Position numbers and translations under genes: made by a program. A model generated the notes under the pieces. It worked only from the letters and a program-made list of their open reading frames with translations. It ran no database searches and had not been told where the DNA came from. 64,000 nucleotides of DNA. Source: Endomychus coccineus (Eukaryota; Arthropoda; Insecta; Coleoptera; Endomychidae). The stretch's first letter is position 1; each line of letters starts with the position of its first letter. The stretch lies in contig OY294069.1 in NCBI GenBank assembly GCA_958510875.1, forward strand, positions 180,837,112-180,901,111. Reading direction: 5' to 3'. Below are positions 36,335 through 47,714 of this stretch, piece by piece.

Positions 36335-37580
36335 GTGTAGTCGAGTCAAATAGGTATTAAAACAGGCCGAGTTACGAAAATCGAAAGATATGGGCCGATT
36401 TTGATGAAATAAAGTGCATTCGATTCGGGATGACGTCTAAAAAAAAAGCTTACCGGTTAGTTTTTTGTGCAAATTTGTTATTTTTTTTGAAACGAAAAAT
36501 TGACCAATTTTTGGCTAATTATTGGGAAAATTTAGTCGGGGGTTTTCGGGGTCGCTGATTACGATTTTGAACTCAGATTGGCCAAAATCGAATTCCCCAG
36601 CTGATAATTGGCCACTTTAATTGGACAAAGTGACCATTTTTCTAAATTTCATCAAAAATAGCCAGGAAAAATCACTCAGGGGTTTTTGGGGTCGCTGATT
36701 ACGATTCTGAACTCAGATTGGCCAAAATCGAATTCCCCAGCTGATAATTGGCCACTTTAATTGGACAAAGTGACCATTTTTCTAAATTTCATCAAAAATA
36801 GCCAGGAAAAATCACTCAGGGGTTTTTGGGGTCGCTGATTACGATTCTGAACTCAGATTGGCCAAAATCGATCTTCCCAGCTGGTAATTGGCCAGTTTAA
36901 TTGGACAAAATTGATCATTTTTTCTTAATTTCATCACAAATAGACAGGAAAAATTATTCGGGGGTTTTCGGAGTCGCTGAGTACGATTCTGAATTCAAAT
37001 TGTCCAAAATCGAACTCCTCAGCTGGTAATTGGCAGGTTTAATTGGACAAAATTGATCAATTTTGCAAAAGTTCATCAAAACTAACAATTTGACTTCAGA
37101 ATCGTACTCAGCGACTCCGAAAACCCCCGAGTAATTTTTCCTGTCTATTTGCGATGAAATTAAGGAAAAATGATCAATTTTGTCCGATTAAACTGGCCAA
37201 TTACCAGCTGGGCCAATCTGAGTTCAGAATCGTAATCAGCGACCCCAAAAACCCCCGAGTGATTTTTCCTGGCTATTTTTGATGAAATTTAAAAAATGTT
37301 CACTTTGTCCAATTAAAGTGGCCAATTATCAGCTGGGGAATTCGATTTTGGCCAATCTGAGTTCAGAATCGTAATCAGTGACCCCGAAAACCCCCGACTA
37401 AATTTTCCCAATAATTAGCCAAAAATTGGTCAATTTTTCGTTTAAAAAAAACAAATTTGCACAAAAAACTAACCGGTAAGCTTTTTTCTAGACGTCATTC
37501 TGAATCGAATGCACTTTGTTTCATCAAAATCGGTACATATCTTTCGATTTTCGCAATGAAATACCTATTTGACTCGACTA
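36335..37580. repeat. Foldback element with internal core repeats (FB-B)
   Basis: The arms are reverse complements sharing terminal GTCGAGTCAAATAGGTATT and CTAACCGGTAAGC-type blocks. The inner part is made of units of about 140 bp, each starting with a GGGGTCGCTGA core followed by ACGATTCTGAACTCAGATTGG. Forward cores start near 36540, 36679, 36819 and 36959; reverse cores end near 37129, 37257 and 37396. No coding capacity. Confidence 0.85.
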
Positions 37581-37589
37581 GTGGGTCAA

Positions 37590-38000
37590 ACTAGAAGGAA
37601 GATTTTAACTCGTTATAAAGAACATTTTACCCATATAACGAAAAATAATGGTGGAAAATTAGCGGGAGCCGAACATATTTTGCATACAGGAAACACCATT
37701 TCTTACTTTTAAAACACAGTACAAACAAATATCTAGGTAACTTAGATGCATGACAATGTATAAACAAAAAAACAATTTATTAAACTCCGTTTTATCGGGG
37801 TAACCCTTCGTTTACATTATTATCTCCAAATAGTATCTGAACAGGCACATTTTGATTTATAATTTAGTTACTCTGATGACGGCTACTTGGTAGCCGAAAG
37901 GTCCCCAGTACTTCAATCATATTTTTCATGGATAAGTATGATTATTTCTTATCAATAATAGTGTTAAATATATCCACAGTGCGAACTCTTCATAGTTTAT
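37590..38000 (+). pseudogene. Penelope-like family 2, copy 3
   Basis: Aligns with 18640-19010: an endonuclease tail remnant, TCCAAATAGTAT, then a terminal region with a hammerhead-like core at 37868-37912 (CUGAUGA, GGCUAC and GUAGCC, GAAA). The closing CCU is CCC, so helix III is broken. Frames are destroyed. Confidence 0.6.
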
Positions 38001-39139
38001 TACCAGTTTATTTGCTTAATAAGTATTAGTATATTATATACATCCTTTTGACTCAGCAAAATTATTATAATCATATATTATAATTACATTGTCTAAATGA
38101 ATGTATCTTATCTTATGATTGTATTGTACTTAGGTCATTCTAAAAGCAGAAGAAACCTACTAACTTCTATTACCTTAGTTTTTATATTGATCGATAGACG
38201 ATAGTACAGTATACACAATGCTCTGAAAAGAAGAAAACTGTCTCTAATTCTCAGTTCTCTCCAAACCTACTGACTAAGTTTTGATATTATCCGATATATG
38301 GCACTACTAATAGAAATATTTGTTAAGAATAAAGAAATAATAATCATTGCCTGTGAAAACTTAATTACCATTACAAATCTTATGAAGCTTATATCTCTAT
38401 AATCATTGGTGGACGTCCGTTATTGCCAGTAATATCCAAGTTCGTCTGAATTCAATTCAACACAAGTATTTAATTAACAATTCACTGATTAATTTGATTT
38501 CATAATTGACAACTATCTTAGTTAATTAAAGTAAAACCTGTCTAATTTGGTCGTCAAAGACATGTGTAGATTAATATTAAAAATACTTTCAGTAAAGTTA
38601 CCAGAAATCTTTACTTTCCTCGTAAATCCGAGGATAGCATTGAAAGCTCAAAGAGCATAGATACTAACAAGATAAAACTCGATACACAATTACGTATGCT
38701 ATCTATAATTCTTACAGACGTTTCCAGTTTTATTATATAGTAAGTGGAAACTGAATCCGTGAGTGTTCCGAATTGGAAACGTAGCAGCATTGTCAAAAAT
38801 TAGGTCATTACTGAGAGTGTATTCAATACAATGAGTAGAAAGATGTAATAGCCAGGGGCAGCTGTAGAGCGTTCGTGTGTGTATATTCATAAAATTATTA
38901 ATCGACCTTTTTGAACTTTTGAAAACCTGGGAAAGACATTTACTTTGTTTTTAATTTTAAAGTTGGCAATAAGTTCTTTTTGCACCAAGAATTATTTGAC
39001 TATAAGCACGCATTTTCTGTATTTGGCTATCTTGAGTTAGACTGAAGAAGCATATAGATAAAAATAGTAATTCACGATAATAAATGACGAATAGGTAAGT
39101 AAGAATGATATAATATTATGATTCTTGAAGTGGTTGGGC
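38001..39139. other. No recognised gene
   Basis: AT-rich, only short frames, no repeat partner noticed in the window. Confidence 0.3.
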
Positions 39140-39430
39140 TTGTTACAAATAAATGGATAAGCCACAACCAGTAAACATAACTGGTACGTTAGCTAAAAGA
39201 TGTGGACATCGAGTGCTTCGTCTACCCCCTTACTATTGGAACCTCATTGAACACGTCTGGGATATAACTAAAAGCTATTACAGAGGATAAAATTGAAAGT
39301 TATTGTAGTCAGGAGGAAAAATCAGCGACTAGGAAAGGAAATCCAGAATATGGAGGGTAAAGACTATTGGGCATACTGATTAAGTGACTAATTTTGTGTT
39401 ACTGTCAATGTGTAATATTTTGAGGAACTT
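39140..39430 (+). pseudogene. DDE transposase remnant
   Basis: One frame reads GHRVLRLPPYYWNLIEHVWD followed by a TKSYY-like end, corresponding to the third catalytic region of DDE-type transposases (LPPYHxxLNPIE-like), with the conserved P lost. A matching remnant is at 56150-56290 on the minus strand. Confidence 0.5.
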
Positions 39431-39719
39431 GAGTGCTTACAGCAGTGAAGTGATATTTATTATTTTGATGTGTATTTTCCTTGGTACTATTTAAGTTGTA
39501 TTCAACACGAATATTTGTTGAAATATTATTATAACCCTACATTTATGGTGTTTCTGAGGTTGTAGAAGATATTGATTGTTCATTGTGCGAATAGAAATTA
39601 TAAGTAGGTACCTTATTCTTCTATTTTAAATAATTACTTTTCAAAAATGTAGTAAACACTACACAGTTTGTGGATTACATTTAAGATTACAAATAATTTG
39701 TACTATTTGATATAATAAT

Positions 39720-39945
39720 TTTGTCTTGGATAGTAGACTTCCGCGGACAGCTAATCTTGAAAAGTCTTGTCTTCCGGATGGATTCCGCGTCACAATAGCT
39801 CGACTTGATGCCGACGTTTCGCCAACCATTACAGGTGGCATCTTCAGGGCAGGCTTGAGGCTTGAACTGAAACGTCGGCATCAAGTCGAGCTATTGTGAC
39901 GCGGAATCCATCCGGAAGACAAGACTTTTCAATAATTTTGTCGCC
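39720..39945. mobile_element. Penelope-like family 1 inverted 5'-5' pair (short)
   Basis: The left part (39720-39860, minus orientation) is the family 1 terminal region with a full hammerhead-like core at 39810-39854. The right part (39868-39945, plus orientation) repeats the same terminal region starting at GAAACGTCGGC. The two meet at a shared GAAAC, so the pair forms a nearly spacer-free palindrome except for about 60 bp unique to the left copy. Confidence 0.7.
39810..39854 (-). ncRNA. Hammerhead-like core, family 1
   Basis: Same bases as the 61936-61982 copy: UGCC, CUGAAGA, extra U, helix II, GAAAC, GUC, GGCA. Confidence 0.5.
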
Positions 39946-42026
39946 TTACTGAATCAAATGGTGAGTTGTATTTATAAAAATTGAAAACTTGGTCAAACTG
40001 GTAATACTGTATCACCTTGAACCATGCGAACGAAGTATATATTTTGGATATTTTAATGACGTCATGACATCCACATTCACATTCCTTTTAAGGCAAACAT
40101 TCAGCTGCTCTCTGGTAATATATCTTGTATATTGAATATTTGGGAGGAGTAGATTCATATCGTTTTTTGGCGAATATTGCATAATATTTTTGTCTCTTTC
40201 CCAGCCTTTTGTGATAAATAATTAATAGCTAAAGCAATCAATCACTCGGAACAATATCAACATGTGAAACTGACCAATGTTTGGTTAACATTTAACTTCA
40301 CTTGGTGATACTAGCAGATTCCAGATAATCCCCGCCTCTGGAAAACTTTAAAAATATACACTAACATCATTCTAAGCCAAGTTTTTTTTGTTTGAATATT
40401 ATTTTGTGCTGGGAAGAAAATATAGGTAAGATGGTATCGAACACTCTATAGTACACTGAAAATATTGACATGATCAATGTGAATGTGATTATCAGATTAT
40501 CATATATAGATTACCTATACAGAAAATTATTGAATCGATTAAAAAATATTCTACAAATGTGAGGCGCTGCAAAGAGAAGTCCAACAAACATCTTTCTACG
40601 ATTAGCATTATTTTCAATTTGGTTGTTTTAAATACATTGTAATACATTACAGAACTATTTCTACTAAAATATTGACTTGAAATTATTTTTGCTCATCAAA
40701 AACAACATCCATTTAAAAAAAGGCGGACCACTGGTAAATTATTTGAGTATATGAGGAAAACGATTATCACAAAGTTATTATGATATGCAATATATAATTA
40801 ATTAGAAAACGGGGTTGAAAGTTGAAAGAATATTTCAAATCGTCGCGATGGCATTCTGTTATTAAATTTCACGGTAACCTAATATTTTCCGCTTTCAAAC
40901 TTTCCTTTTACCATTTGAAAGGGTTGACGTCGTATGTGTTTGTTTATTTTAATCGAATTCGTGAACTGGACAATTCCACCCCAAATTGCTATGCCCCAAG
41001 TTTAATGAAAAAGGTGTCTTCTATAAACATTTGAAAAATTAGTTTTGCGGTAACTTTAAACACAAAAACGACACAATTCTCCGGATTCGGCAAATTCAAC
41101 GTACATACCTGCTTTTATTATACAGCGAGTTCTTGTATCGGAGGCACAACTTTCTGATTAATAAAAGTTGGAAACCACGCTCATTATGCCCGGAGGGCGT
41201 GTTTTATTCGCGCAAGCGTTACAGGTGAGAAAAAGTTTAACTGTATTTATGAATAGAAGATGTTCCATTTAGGTGGATTGGAAAAATACCCTCAAATTAT
41301 AGAGTATGCTGTTTTTTTCCAGTGGTGGCTGATTCAACCAGGACGCTCAAACTTCAAATGTGCGTAACAAAATCTAAATATATCTGATAGAAAAGTTACA
41401 GTTTACTTGAGTACTTTTCAAATTTCCTCCACCAAACTGTAGCTAATACAGACGTCTTTTATACGTAGATATGAGAAAAAGTTGTAGTTAGAAGCCGTTA
41501 CTCTATAGTAATATATAAGAATTACTTTGTTTTAAAACCAAAATGTCATTATCAAACATATAAAAGTATGCATACTTTGTTTTTTCATTGAATCGTAGAT
41601 TTGAGACTTAACTCAATTGGATTCTATTGATATATTTCAAAATTATTTATTTATTTCTACATCCAACATACAACAAAAACCTTATTAAATTAGTAAACTG
41701 GCAAATCATCAAGTTACACACATTAATGTTCAAACCTGAAGAACAGAACATTAACATTAAAATAAAAATGAAGAGATAGCAAAATTTAGACCTACTTAGA
41801 CATCTGATGAGAAATGTAGATAATCTCTAGCTTTGGCATTGGCATTGATTATCTCCAAAGCATTTGATCCAATTTGATGTGAGAAAATAAATTACACTTA
41901 CCTCCAAAAAAATGTCCAGTAAGATATATATAATAAACTGCCATAACTGACATAAGAATGCAACCATTGAATACCATTAAGAGGAACTTTGAAAAATGTC
42001 TTAATCAAAATAGTTATTTATGTATC
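39946..42026. other. No recognised gene
   Basis: AT-rich. 40800-41190 is less AT-rich and non-repetitive, with a 70-codon frame lacking a domain; possible regulatory DNA, unproven. Confidence 0.3.
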
Positions 42027-42314
42027 AAGGGAATTATAAGGGCCTTAATTACCGATGGCGATTGCCTGAGGTTATTAAGGTTCATTAATTCCCGTGGTAC
42101 ATAGATAATTTTATTTCTGACCGATCTCAATAAAATTTTGTTCATTTTTAAAACGGAATAAATGCACCAATTCATTACCTTCCCGCTATATTTGAATACC
42201 GTTGATTATAGGAGTTTTGTTGTTGCTAGGTTGTTGCTATGTTACTTGTTTACAAACAAAGCTTTATTATCAAGTTGTGTTTGCTTTAAAAACGTGTTTT
42301 CTACCCCAAATATA

Positions 42315-42735
42315 ATGCAGGATATTTTGAAAAATCGTGAAAAGGCAAGAGAATCATTATTTCCATCGAAAAGTGAAGCCGTATACAAAAAAGAATATAA
42401 AATATATCTGGAGTGGCTGACACGGAAAAATGTTATGCCAAAAGATGCCACTGAAACTGTATTTCTGGCATATTTTCAAGAACTGGTAAGGAATTTTCTA
42501 TGTTTTTCGGTAGATTTGGTAGTAATTGTGTTTATTCGTTGCAGTCAGAAACGTATAGTCCGAATTCTTCATGGCCTAAATGGTCAATGCTAAAACCGAT
42601 GGTGACTATACATGAGAAACGAGATATCACCAAGTTCAATGAACTAGAGGCTTCTTTGAAACGGAAGAGTAAGAGTTATAAGCCGAAAAAGTCCGCTGTT
42701 TTATCTCCGAAAGATGTCATCAGATTTCTAAATAT
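42315..42735 (+). pseudogene. Crypton-like tyrosine recombinase N-terminal fragment
   Basis: Two coding pieces, 42315-42485 and 42545-42735, are separated by a 59 bp GT-AG intron (GTAAGG to TTGCAG). They read SKSEAVYKKEYKIYLEWL, then VFLAYFQEL joined to SETYSPNSSWPKWSMLK, KRDITKFNELEASLKR and SAVLSPKDVIRFLN. This is the core-binding part of the tyrosine recombinases found in insect Crypton-type elements and their domesticated relatives. The catalytic half is absent: the frame runs into a (TA)n tract, then the transposon at 42751. I found no continuation beyond 45010. Confidence 0.55.
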
Positions 42736-42750
42736 ATATATATATATATA

Positions 42751-43215
42751 CAGGGTGTCCCAATATTGCTGGGACACAGAGCTACCACGTATTCTAGAGG
42801 TCAAAATAAGTCGATTGAGCCCAATTTACCTGTATACCAAAATGTACCGTTTGTCCGTGAGAAGAGTTCAAAGTTTACTAAAAAAAATACATTTTTGTAT
42901 GTTGTTCCGAAGTGCTTTATACAAATTTAATGAAATTTGGTAAATGTGTATTCTAGATGATTAGCTTACTTTTAGTAATCAAAAAAACCCAAAGAAAATT
43001 GTAGAGGGGTTGGAACCACCCTCACCCCTTGGCATTTTTTCCCCCATTTTTGTAGGGGTGGGAATACGGTTTTAAGACTTTTTTATCTGGAAGGCCTACT
43101 CATTATCTTCATTTTCTTACTCTTGTAAAAACTCCGTATTTTGCGTAGTTTTCAAGAAAAAAAATGTTTTCGCAAACACTGATAACCGATTTTCGGGTAT
43201 AGGTTTAATAAAATT
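42751..43215. repeat. Left terminal inverted repeat
   Basis: Near-perfect reverse complement of 44546-45009. The outermost bases hold a small hairpin, GTGTCCCA and TGGGACAC, around a 7-base spacer. Confidence 0.93.
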
Positions 43216-43416
43216 GTAATACAAAATTTAGTTGGCCGCGGACACAAAGACAAAACCAAATGTTATGATTTTGACAGGAAACATAGTTTATTGTTAACAG
43301 TAAATGTGTCAGTTATTTGTTCTCTTTTGCTTGTTTTTTTATTATTTCTTATTGTCATCACTGTTTTTGTTTAATTGTTATTGCTGTTGTTGCTGTTCCT
43401 TTGACGTCCCACAATT

Positions 43417-44496
43417 ATGAATTTTCCTTTTAATGAACAGACCGACATGTTATTAGTTCTTGGATATTGTCAAGGTAACTGCCGCGAAAGTGTTCGCGTG
43501 TATCAAGAGAGGTATCCAAACCGGAGAATTCCAAACCATAAAACTTTTGCCCGAATCGAAAGACGTCTTCGAGAAACGGGGAGGTTGACCCCAGTAAGAG
43601 TTAACGCTGGAAGACCTCGACAAGCTCGAACACCTATTGCGGAAGAAGCTGTTCTTCAAATGATTGATAACAATCCTAATACCAGTACTAGAAGATTGCA
43701 ACGAGAAGCTGGAATTCCAAAAAGCACTGTAAGTCGAATCATTAGAGATCAATTAATTCGGCCATTTCACATCCAGCCAGTGCAAGAATTGTTGCCACCT
43801 GACTACGAATTACGTTTAAGTTTTTTACAAACTATTCGGGAGCGCAGAGTAGTCGACAACGGATTCCATACTAAGATCTTGTTTACTGATGAGTCTTGTT
43901 TTACACGTCGCGGTATGACAAACCTACACAACGATCATGTTTATGCAGATGAAAATCCACATGCCATTAAAAGTAGACATTATCAACGTGAATTTAAAAT
44001 TAATGTCTGGGTCGGAATTATTGGCGAATTTATAGTCGGACCGTTACGATTACCTGATCGTCTGAATGGCGATAGTTACCTCCGTTTCCTTCAACAAAAT
44101 TTGCCAGAATTATTAGAAGACTTGCCTCTTAACTTGCGTAGAAATACGTTCTTCAAGCATGATGGTGCACCACCTCATTTTGCACGTGCAGTAAGAGAAT
44201 ATCTTGGTGAACAATTTGGTGGCAGGTGGATAGGTAGGGGACAAGAAGCACCCATTCAATGGCCTCCGCGGTCTCCAGATTTAAACCCTTGTGACTTCTT
44301 CATCTGGGGAGAATTAAAAAGACAAGTGTACGAGGTTCAAATGAATAACATCGAACAACTGTGGAATAGAATTCAAAATGCTGTAAATGCGCTACGAGAA
44401 AATGACGATGTTTTAAGAAGAGTGCATTTCAATTTTTTACGTCGAATTGACCTCTGTATTAATGAAGGTGGAGGTCACATTGAACACTTGTTATGA
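43417..44496 (+). CDS. Transposase, IS630-Tc1-mariner superfamily, intact
   Basis: An uninterrupted 359-codon frame. Residues 1-120 form the DNA-binding part with two predicted helix-turn-helix segments, including KSTVSRIIR, and a GRPRQ AT-hook-like motif between them near 65. The DDE/D domain follows: D158 in ILFTDESCF, D249 in FFKHDGAPPHFA and, by alignment to the mariner DYxLF position, D293 in SPDLNPCDFFIWGEL. This leaves 43 residues between the second and third acids, longer than the 34 of classical mariners. The protein would cut and paste its own element by binding the flanking TIRs. No stop or frameshift is seen, so it could be functional. The ATG at 43417 is the first in frame and gives a normal family length. 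Confidence 0.93.
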   Translation: MNFPFNEQTDMLLVLGYCQGNCRESVRVYQERYPNRRIPNHKTFARIERRLRETGRLTPVRVNAGRPRQARTPIAEEAVLQMIDNNPNTSTRRLQREAGIPKSTVSRIIRDQLIRPFHIQPVQELLPPDYELRLSFLQTIRERRVVDNGFHTKILFTDESCFTRRGMTNLHNDHVYADENPHAIKSRHYQREFKINVWVGIIGEFIVGPLRLPDRLNGDSYLRFLQQNLPELLEDLPLNLRRNTFFKHDGAPPHFARAVREYLGEQFGGRWIGRGQEAPIQWPPRSPDLNPCDFFIWGELKRQVYEVQMNNIEQLWNRIQNAVNALRENDDVLRRVHFNFLRRIDLCINEGGGHIEHLL

Positions 44497-44545
44497 AAAT
44501 TATTGTTTGTCTTGTGTAAATGTATTGTGTAATTTGTGTCTAATA

Positions 44546-45009
44546 ATTTTATTAAACCTATACCCGAAAATCGGTTATCAGTGTTTGCGAAAACATTTTT
44601 TTTCTTGAAAACTACGCAAAATACGGAGTTTTTACAAGAGTAAGAAAATGAAGATAATGAGTAGGTCTTCCAGATAAAAAAGTCTTAAAACCGTATTCCC
44701 ACCCCTACAAAAATGGGGGAAAAAATGCCAAGGGGTGAGGGTGGTTCCAACCCCTCTACAATTTTCTTTGGGTTTTTTTTATTACTAAAAGTAAGCTAAT
44801 CATCTAGAATACACATTTACCAAATTTCATTAAATTTGTATAAAGCACTTCGGAACAACATACAAAAATGTATTTTTTTTAGTAAACTTTGAACTCTTCT
44901 CACGGACAAACGGTACATTTTGGTATACAGGTAAATTGGGCTCAATCGACTTATTTTGACCTCTAGAATACGTGGTAGCTCTGTGTCCCAGCAATATTGG
45001 GACACCCTG
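44546..45009. repeat. Right terminal inverted repeat
   Basis: Reverse complement of the left arm; differences are few and scattered. It ends GGGACACCCTG next to TA. Confidence 0.93.
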
Positions 45010-45419
45010 TATATTAGCATTTCTTATTTTATTTTTACTTGTGAAAGGTAGAGGGAATTATAGAATCTATAATGTCCCAAGGGAGTTATGACCCTCATTA
45101 TTGATAGCGTAGCTATGACGATATAAGCTTATAATATCTCGGTCAGAAATAAAAGACTACTACACATTGGACGAACATTTCCAGGACAACGATATTGTAT
45201 TTTAAACTGTAGATGTCTTATGTTATTTATTACGTTTTGTTCATTTTAAACATTTTAGCTATTGCAAAAATTTTCTAGTACTGTCACTTATATGTATCTT
45301 ACAAAAAAATTTATCTGTTTTATTTGACGAGTTCTTCACTGTCTTGTAAACAGTATAATTGGTACAAATAAATACTATATATCTAAAGAATCGAACTTTG
45401 CTGTTTGATAAAAAAATTA
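45010..45419. other. Flank of the transposon, no gene
   Basis: Contains a CAAGGGAGTTATGA block (about 45077) resembling CAAGGGAATTATAA at 42025, and TCTCGGTCAGAAATAAAA (45137) inverted relative to TTTTATTTCTGACCGA (42109). These may be remains of an older element into which the newer ones inserted. Confidence 0.35.
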
Positions 45420-45910
45420 AGTCTGGTATGAACAAGTTCGGCAGGTCTCGAGCGTGACAATGAAAGGGAGACTGGTTTGAGCTCGTCTAGTCCGCCTATC
45501 TGGAATCACTCGTAGTAGAACAGCAGACGAGATTTCTAATGAATACCGATCATGAAAATATTTTTAGACAAGGGACACCTTTCTACGATATTCTAGAGAA
45601 GTCAATGAACTCGTAAGTGTAACATTATCAAGAGCTTCAGCGTATGTTTGGGAGCCGAATTCCAAACATATGAGGAGTACCCAGGACAGATCGAATCTAT
45701 TGCTTGTAGATTATGAGAAGTTGCTGGGATGTAAATTGGCCCTTGGGACGTGTGGACGAGACAAGTGGTCATTTCCAGCAGGTTGTTTATATGGAGCAGG
45801 AACAAAGTTGGTGCCAAGACAAGTCCCTGTGGAACACCTGCGTTGATAGCCATTGTACATTTGTACACTTGACACGTTTTAATAATGTTCATAAGGCATG
45901 TAATAAACAA
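45420..45910 (-). pseudogene. LINE family A fragment with internal deletion
   Basis: The minus strand reads AGVPQGLVLAPTLFLLHINN (reverse-transcriptase turn), then jumps to an AIDSICPGYSSYVW-like segment and, after frame changes, the family A tail with DRRTRRA and an FFIKQQS-like end. The active-site FADD region is missing. Confidence 0.6.
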
Positions 45911-46859
45911 ACATTCAGCCCGGTATCTAGACCCAACCTTCTTCTCAGGTCACTAAAAAAATCGAATGATCGTTAATCATAATATTACTAAACATATTCG
46001 ATGAATTATCCTTCAAGTCCCAGAACGCACATTTTGGCTACAAGCCTGTGTTGAACGTTCCCTAATGTACAAACATAGTGCCAATTATTTCATTTTGTCA
46101 CCTCATTCCTTACAACGTAGCGTGAAAACCATAAGAGCAAGGATTCTGAATGAATGTTTCTATTTTCCGTTGCAACTTTCCTTTCAAAATAACTGGGTCA
46201 TACTTATTCTTCTGTTGCTCTAAACGAATTACTGTAGAATTACGTGGGACGTTTAGATTTATTGATGCTTTGTGTTTCTGTCGCTGGGACATAGGCGTTG
46301 GAAAAAAGAATCTGTCTATTTAGAAGATGAGATAATTCGTCATACAATTTTTTGAATAGACATTCACTAAGTGGATAGTGACAACAAGCTGACCACATCA
46401 ATTTGTTGTTGAAAATAAGATTGATTATCTATTACATGACTCGCAAAGCATCAAGATGTAACTCGATTAGGAATAGAACAATATATTTCCCCAATTATTT
46501 CGTCACGTTTCTGTATTTCTAATACGATTTCATCAGCTACTTAGATTTTCAACTTTTTATAACCAAATCTGTTACAAGTGAGCGCCATATTGATATGTGC
46601 GATTTGTACTTCACCACTAGACCTTCCTAAACGTCACATAAGAATGATACATCCAAAATTTTATTGACATTCGACATCACTCCAAACTTTGAACAGCCGA
46701 AATGTTAAAAATTCGCCAAAGCAACGTCTTGTCCCCAAAACGAGAATTATTCCATTTTTCTTAACCCCTCACCCCCCCTATACGTAATAAAGGATGGTAT
46801 TGTAATCGGTTCAAAAAAATTTAGTTTTTGAGGAATTTTTTGGTTCCTGACAATTGCGT
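45911..46859. other. No recognised gene
   Basis: AT-rich with a C-rich run near 46770. No domain or repeat partner recognised. Confidence 0.3.
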
Positions 46860-47253
46860 TAATATAAGCGTTCTGATTAGAGTTAAATATATTATGTTGT
46901 ATCATGAAATTCGATATTCTATTGTGAATAATTTTTCTATTATTTTTGCTATATTATTCAGAAGAGCAATCGGTCTATAGTTGTTCAGATTAGTGGAATC
47001 ACCTTTTTTTAACAGAGATAAAAATTATCGTTTCTTTTAGAAATTCTGGAAAAATTCTGTTTGAAAAAGAGACGTTAATTATATGTTTTAGCGGAGCTAG
47101 TAGTTGAAGTTTGAAATTCGTAATGAATTTAATAGGAATTTTGTCATTGCCAATGGCATTTGTATCCTTCAGATTATCAATTACTTCTTTGATTTCAGTT
47201 TCAACCCAGTCTCTTCTAATTCCTCCAAGAGTCGATCGACTATGAGACACCAC
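46860..47253 (-). pseudogene. LINE reverse-transcriptase N-terminal fragment
   Basis: The minus strand reads EVIDNLKDTNAIGNDKIPIK, then LLAPLKHIINVSFSNRIFPE and, after a frameshift near 46999, DSTNLNNYRPIALL. This is the early fingers region of a LINE reverse transcriptase. Both ends are truncated. It lies downstream of KLHL10. Confidence 0.65.
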
Positions 47254-47714
47254 TGAAGCGGAGATAGGAGACCTATATTACTTAAATACAAAAGGAAGTA
47301 TGAATTCGCAGATTTGATAATGAATGTCGTCCACTTTGAAGTTTTCACAAATATAGGCACACACTCAGAGACCTGTCTATGTATTTTTCTACCATCTAGG
47401 CTCTAAAATAGTAAGCTAGATTTGATTCACTTCAAGAAAATGCCAATAAAGCTATAGAAATCCCAAAGATACTCAGATAGTGGGAATGAGATGGGAAAAT
47501 GGGATACAAGGAAATGTGTAATCAATACAGCCTTCATATATTGGAGAATAATGTATAAGTAAAGGTATATATGAATTTACAGTATCTATAATGGATTACC
47601 TAATTACTCTAAGTTATAAATTTAAGCACATTCACATTATTAAAGTCTCAAGGCAAGTCATTCAAAAATTTCACTTTTTAGAGCCAAAAAAAAGCCACAA
47701 TCCCCCCAAATCCG

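Larger units (their letters stand above)
42751..45009 (+). mobile_element. Complete Tc1/mariner-superfamily transposon with long TIRs
   Basis: A 2,259 bp element starts with CAGGGTGTCCCAATATTGC and ends with its complement. TA dinucleotides flank both ends (42749-42750 and 45010-45011), the expected target duplication. Terminal inverted repeats of about 465 bp (42751-43215 and 44546-45009) are nearly identical. An uninterrupted transposase gene lies between them. It inserted in a (TA)n microsatellite beside a Crypton-like fragment. Near-identical arms and an intact frame point to recent activity. Confidence 0.95.

Noticed and set aside
36540..37396. Regularly spaced repeats considered as a CRISPR array
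   Set aside because: Eukaryotic context, spacers are themselves conserved repeats, units are about 140 bp and inverted in the second half; this is a foldback element.
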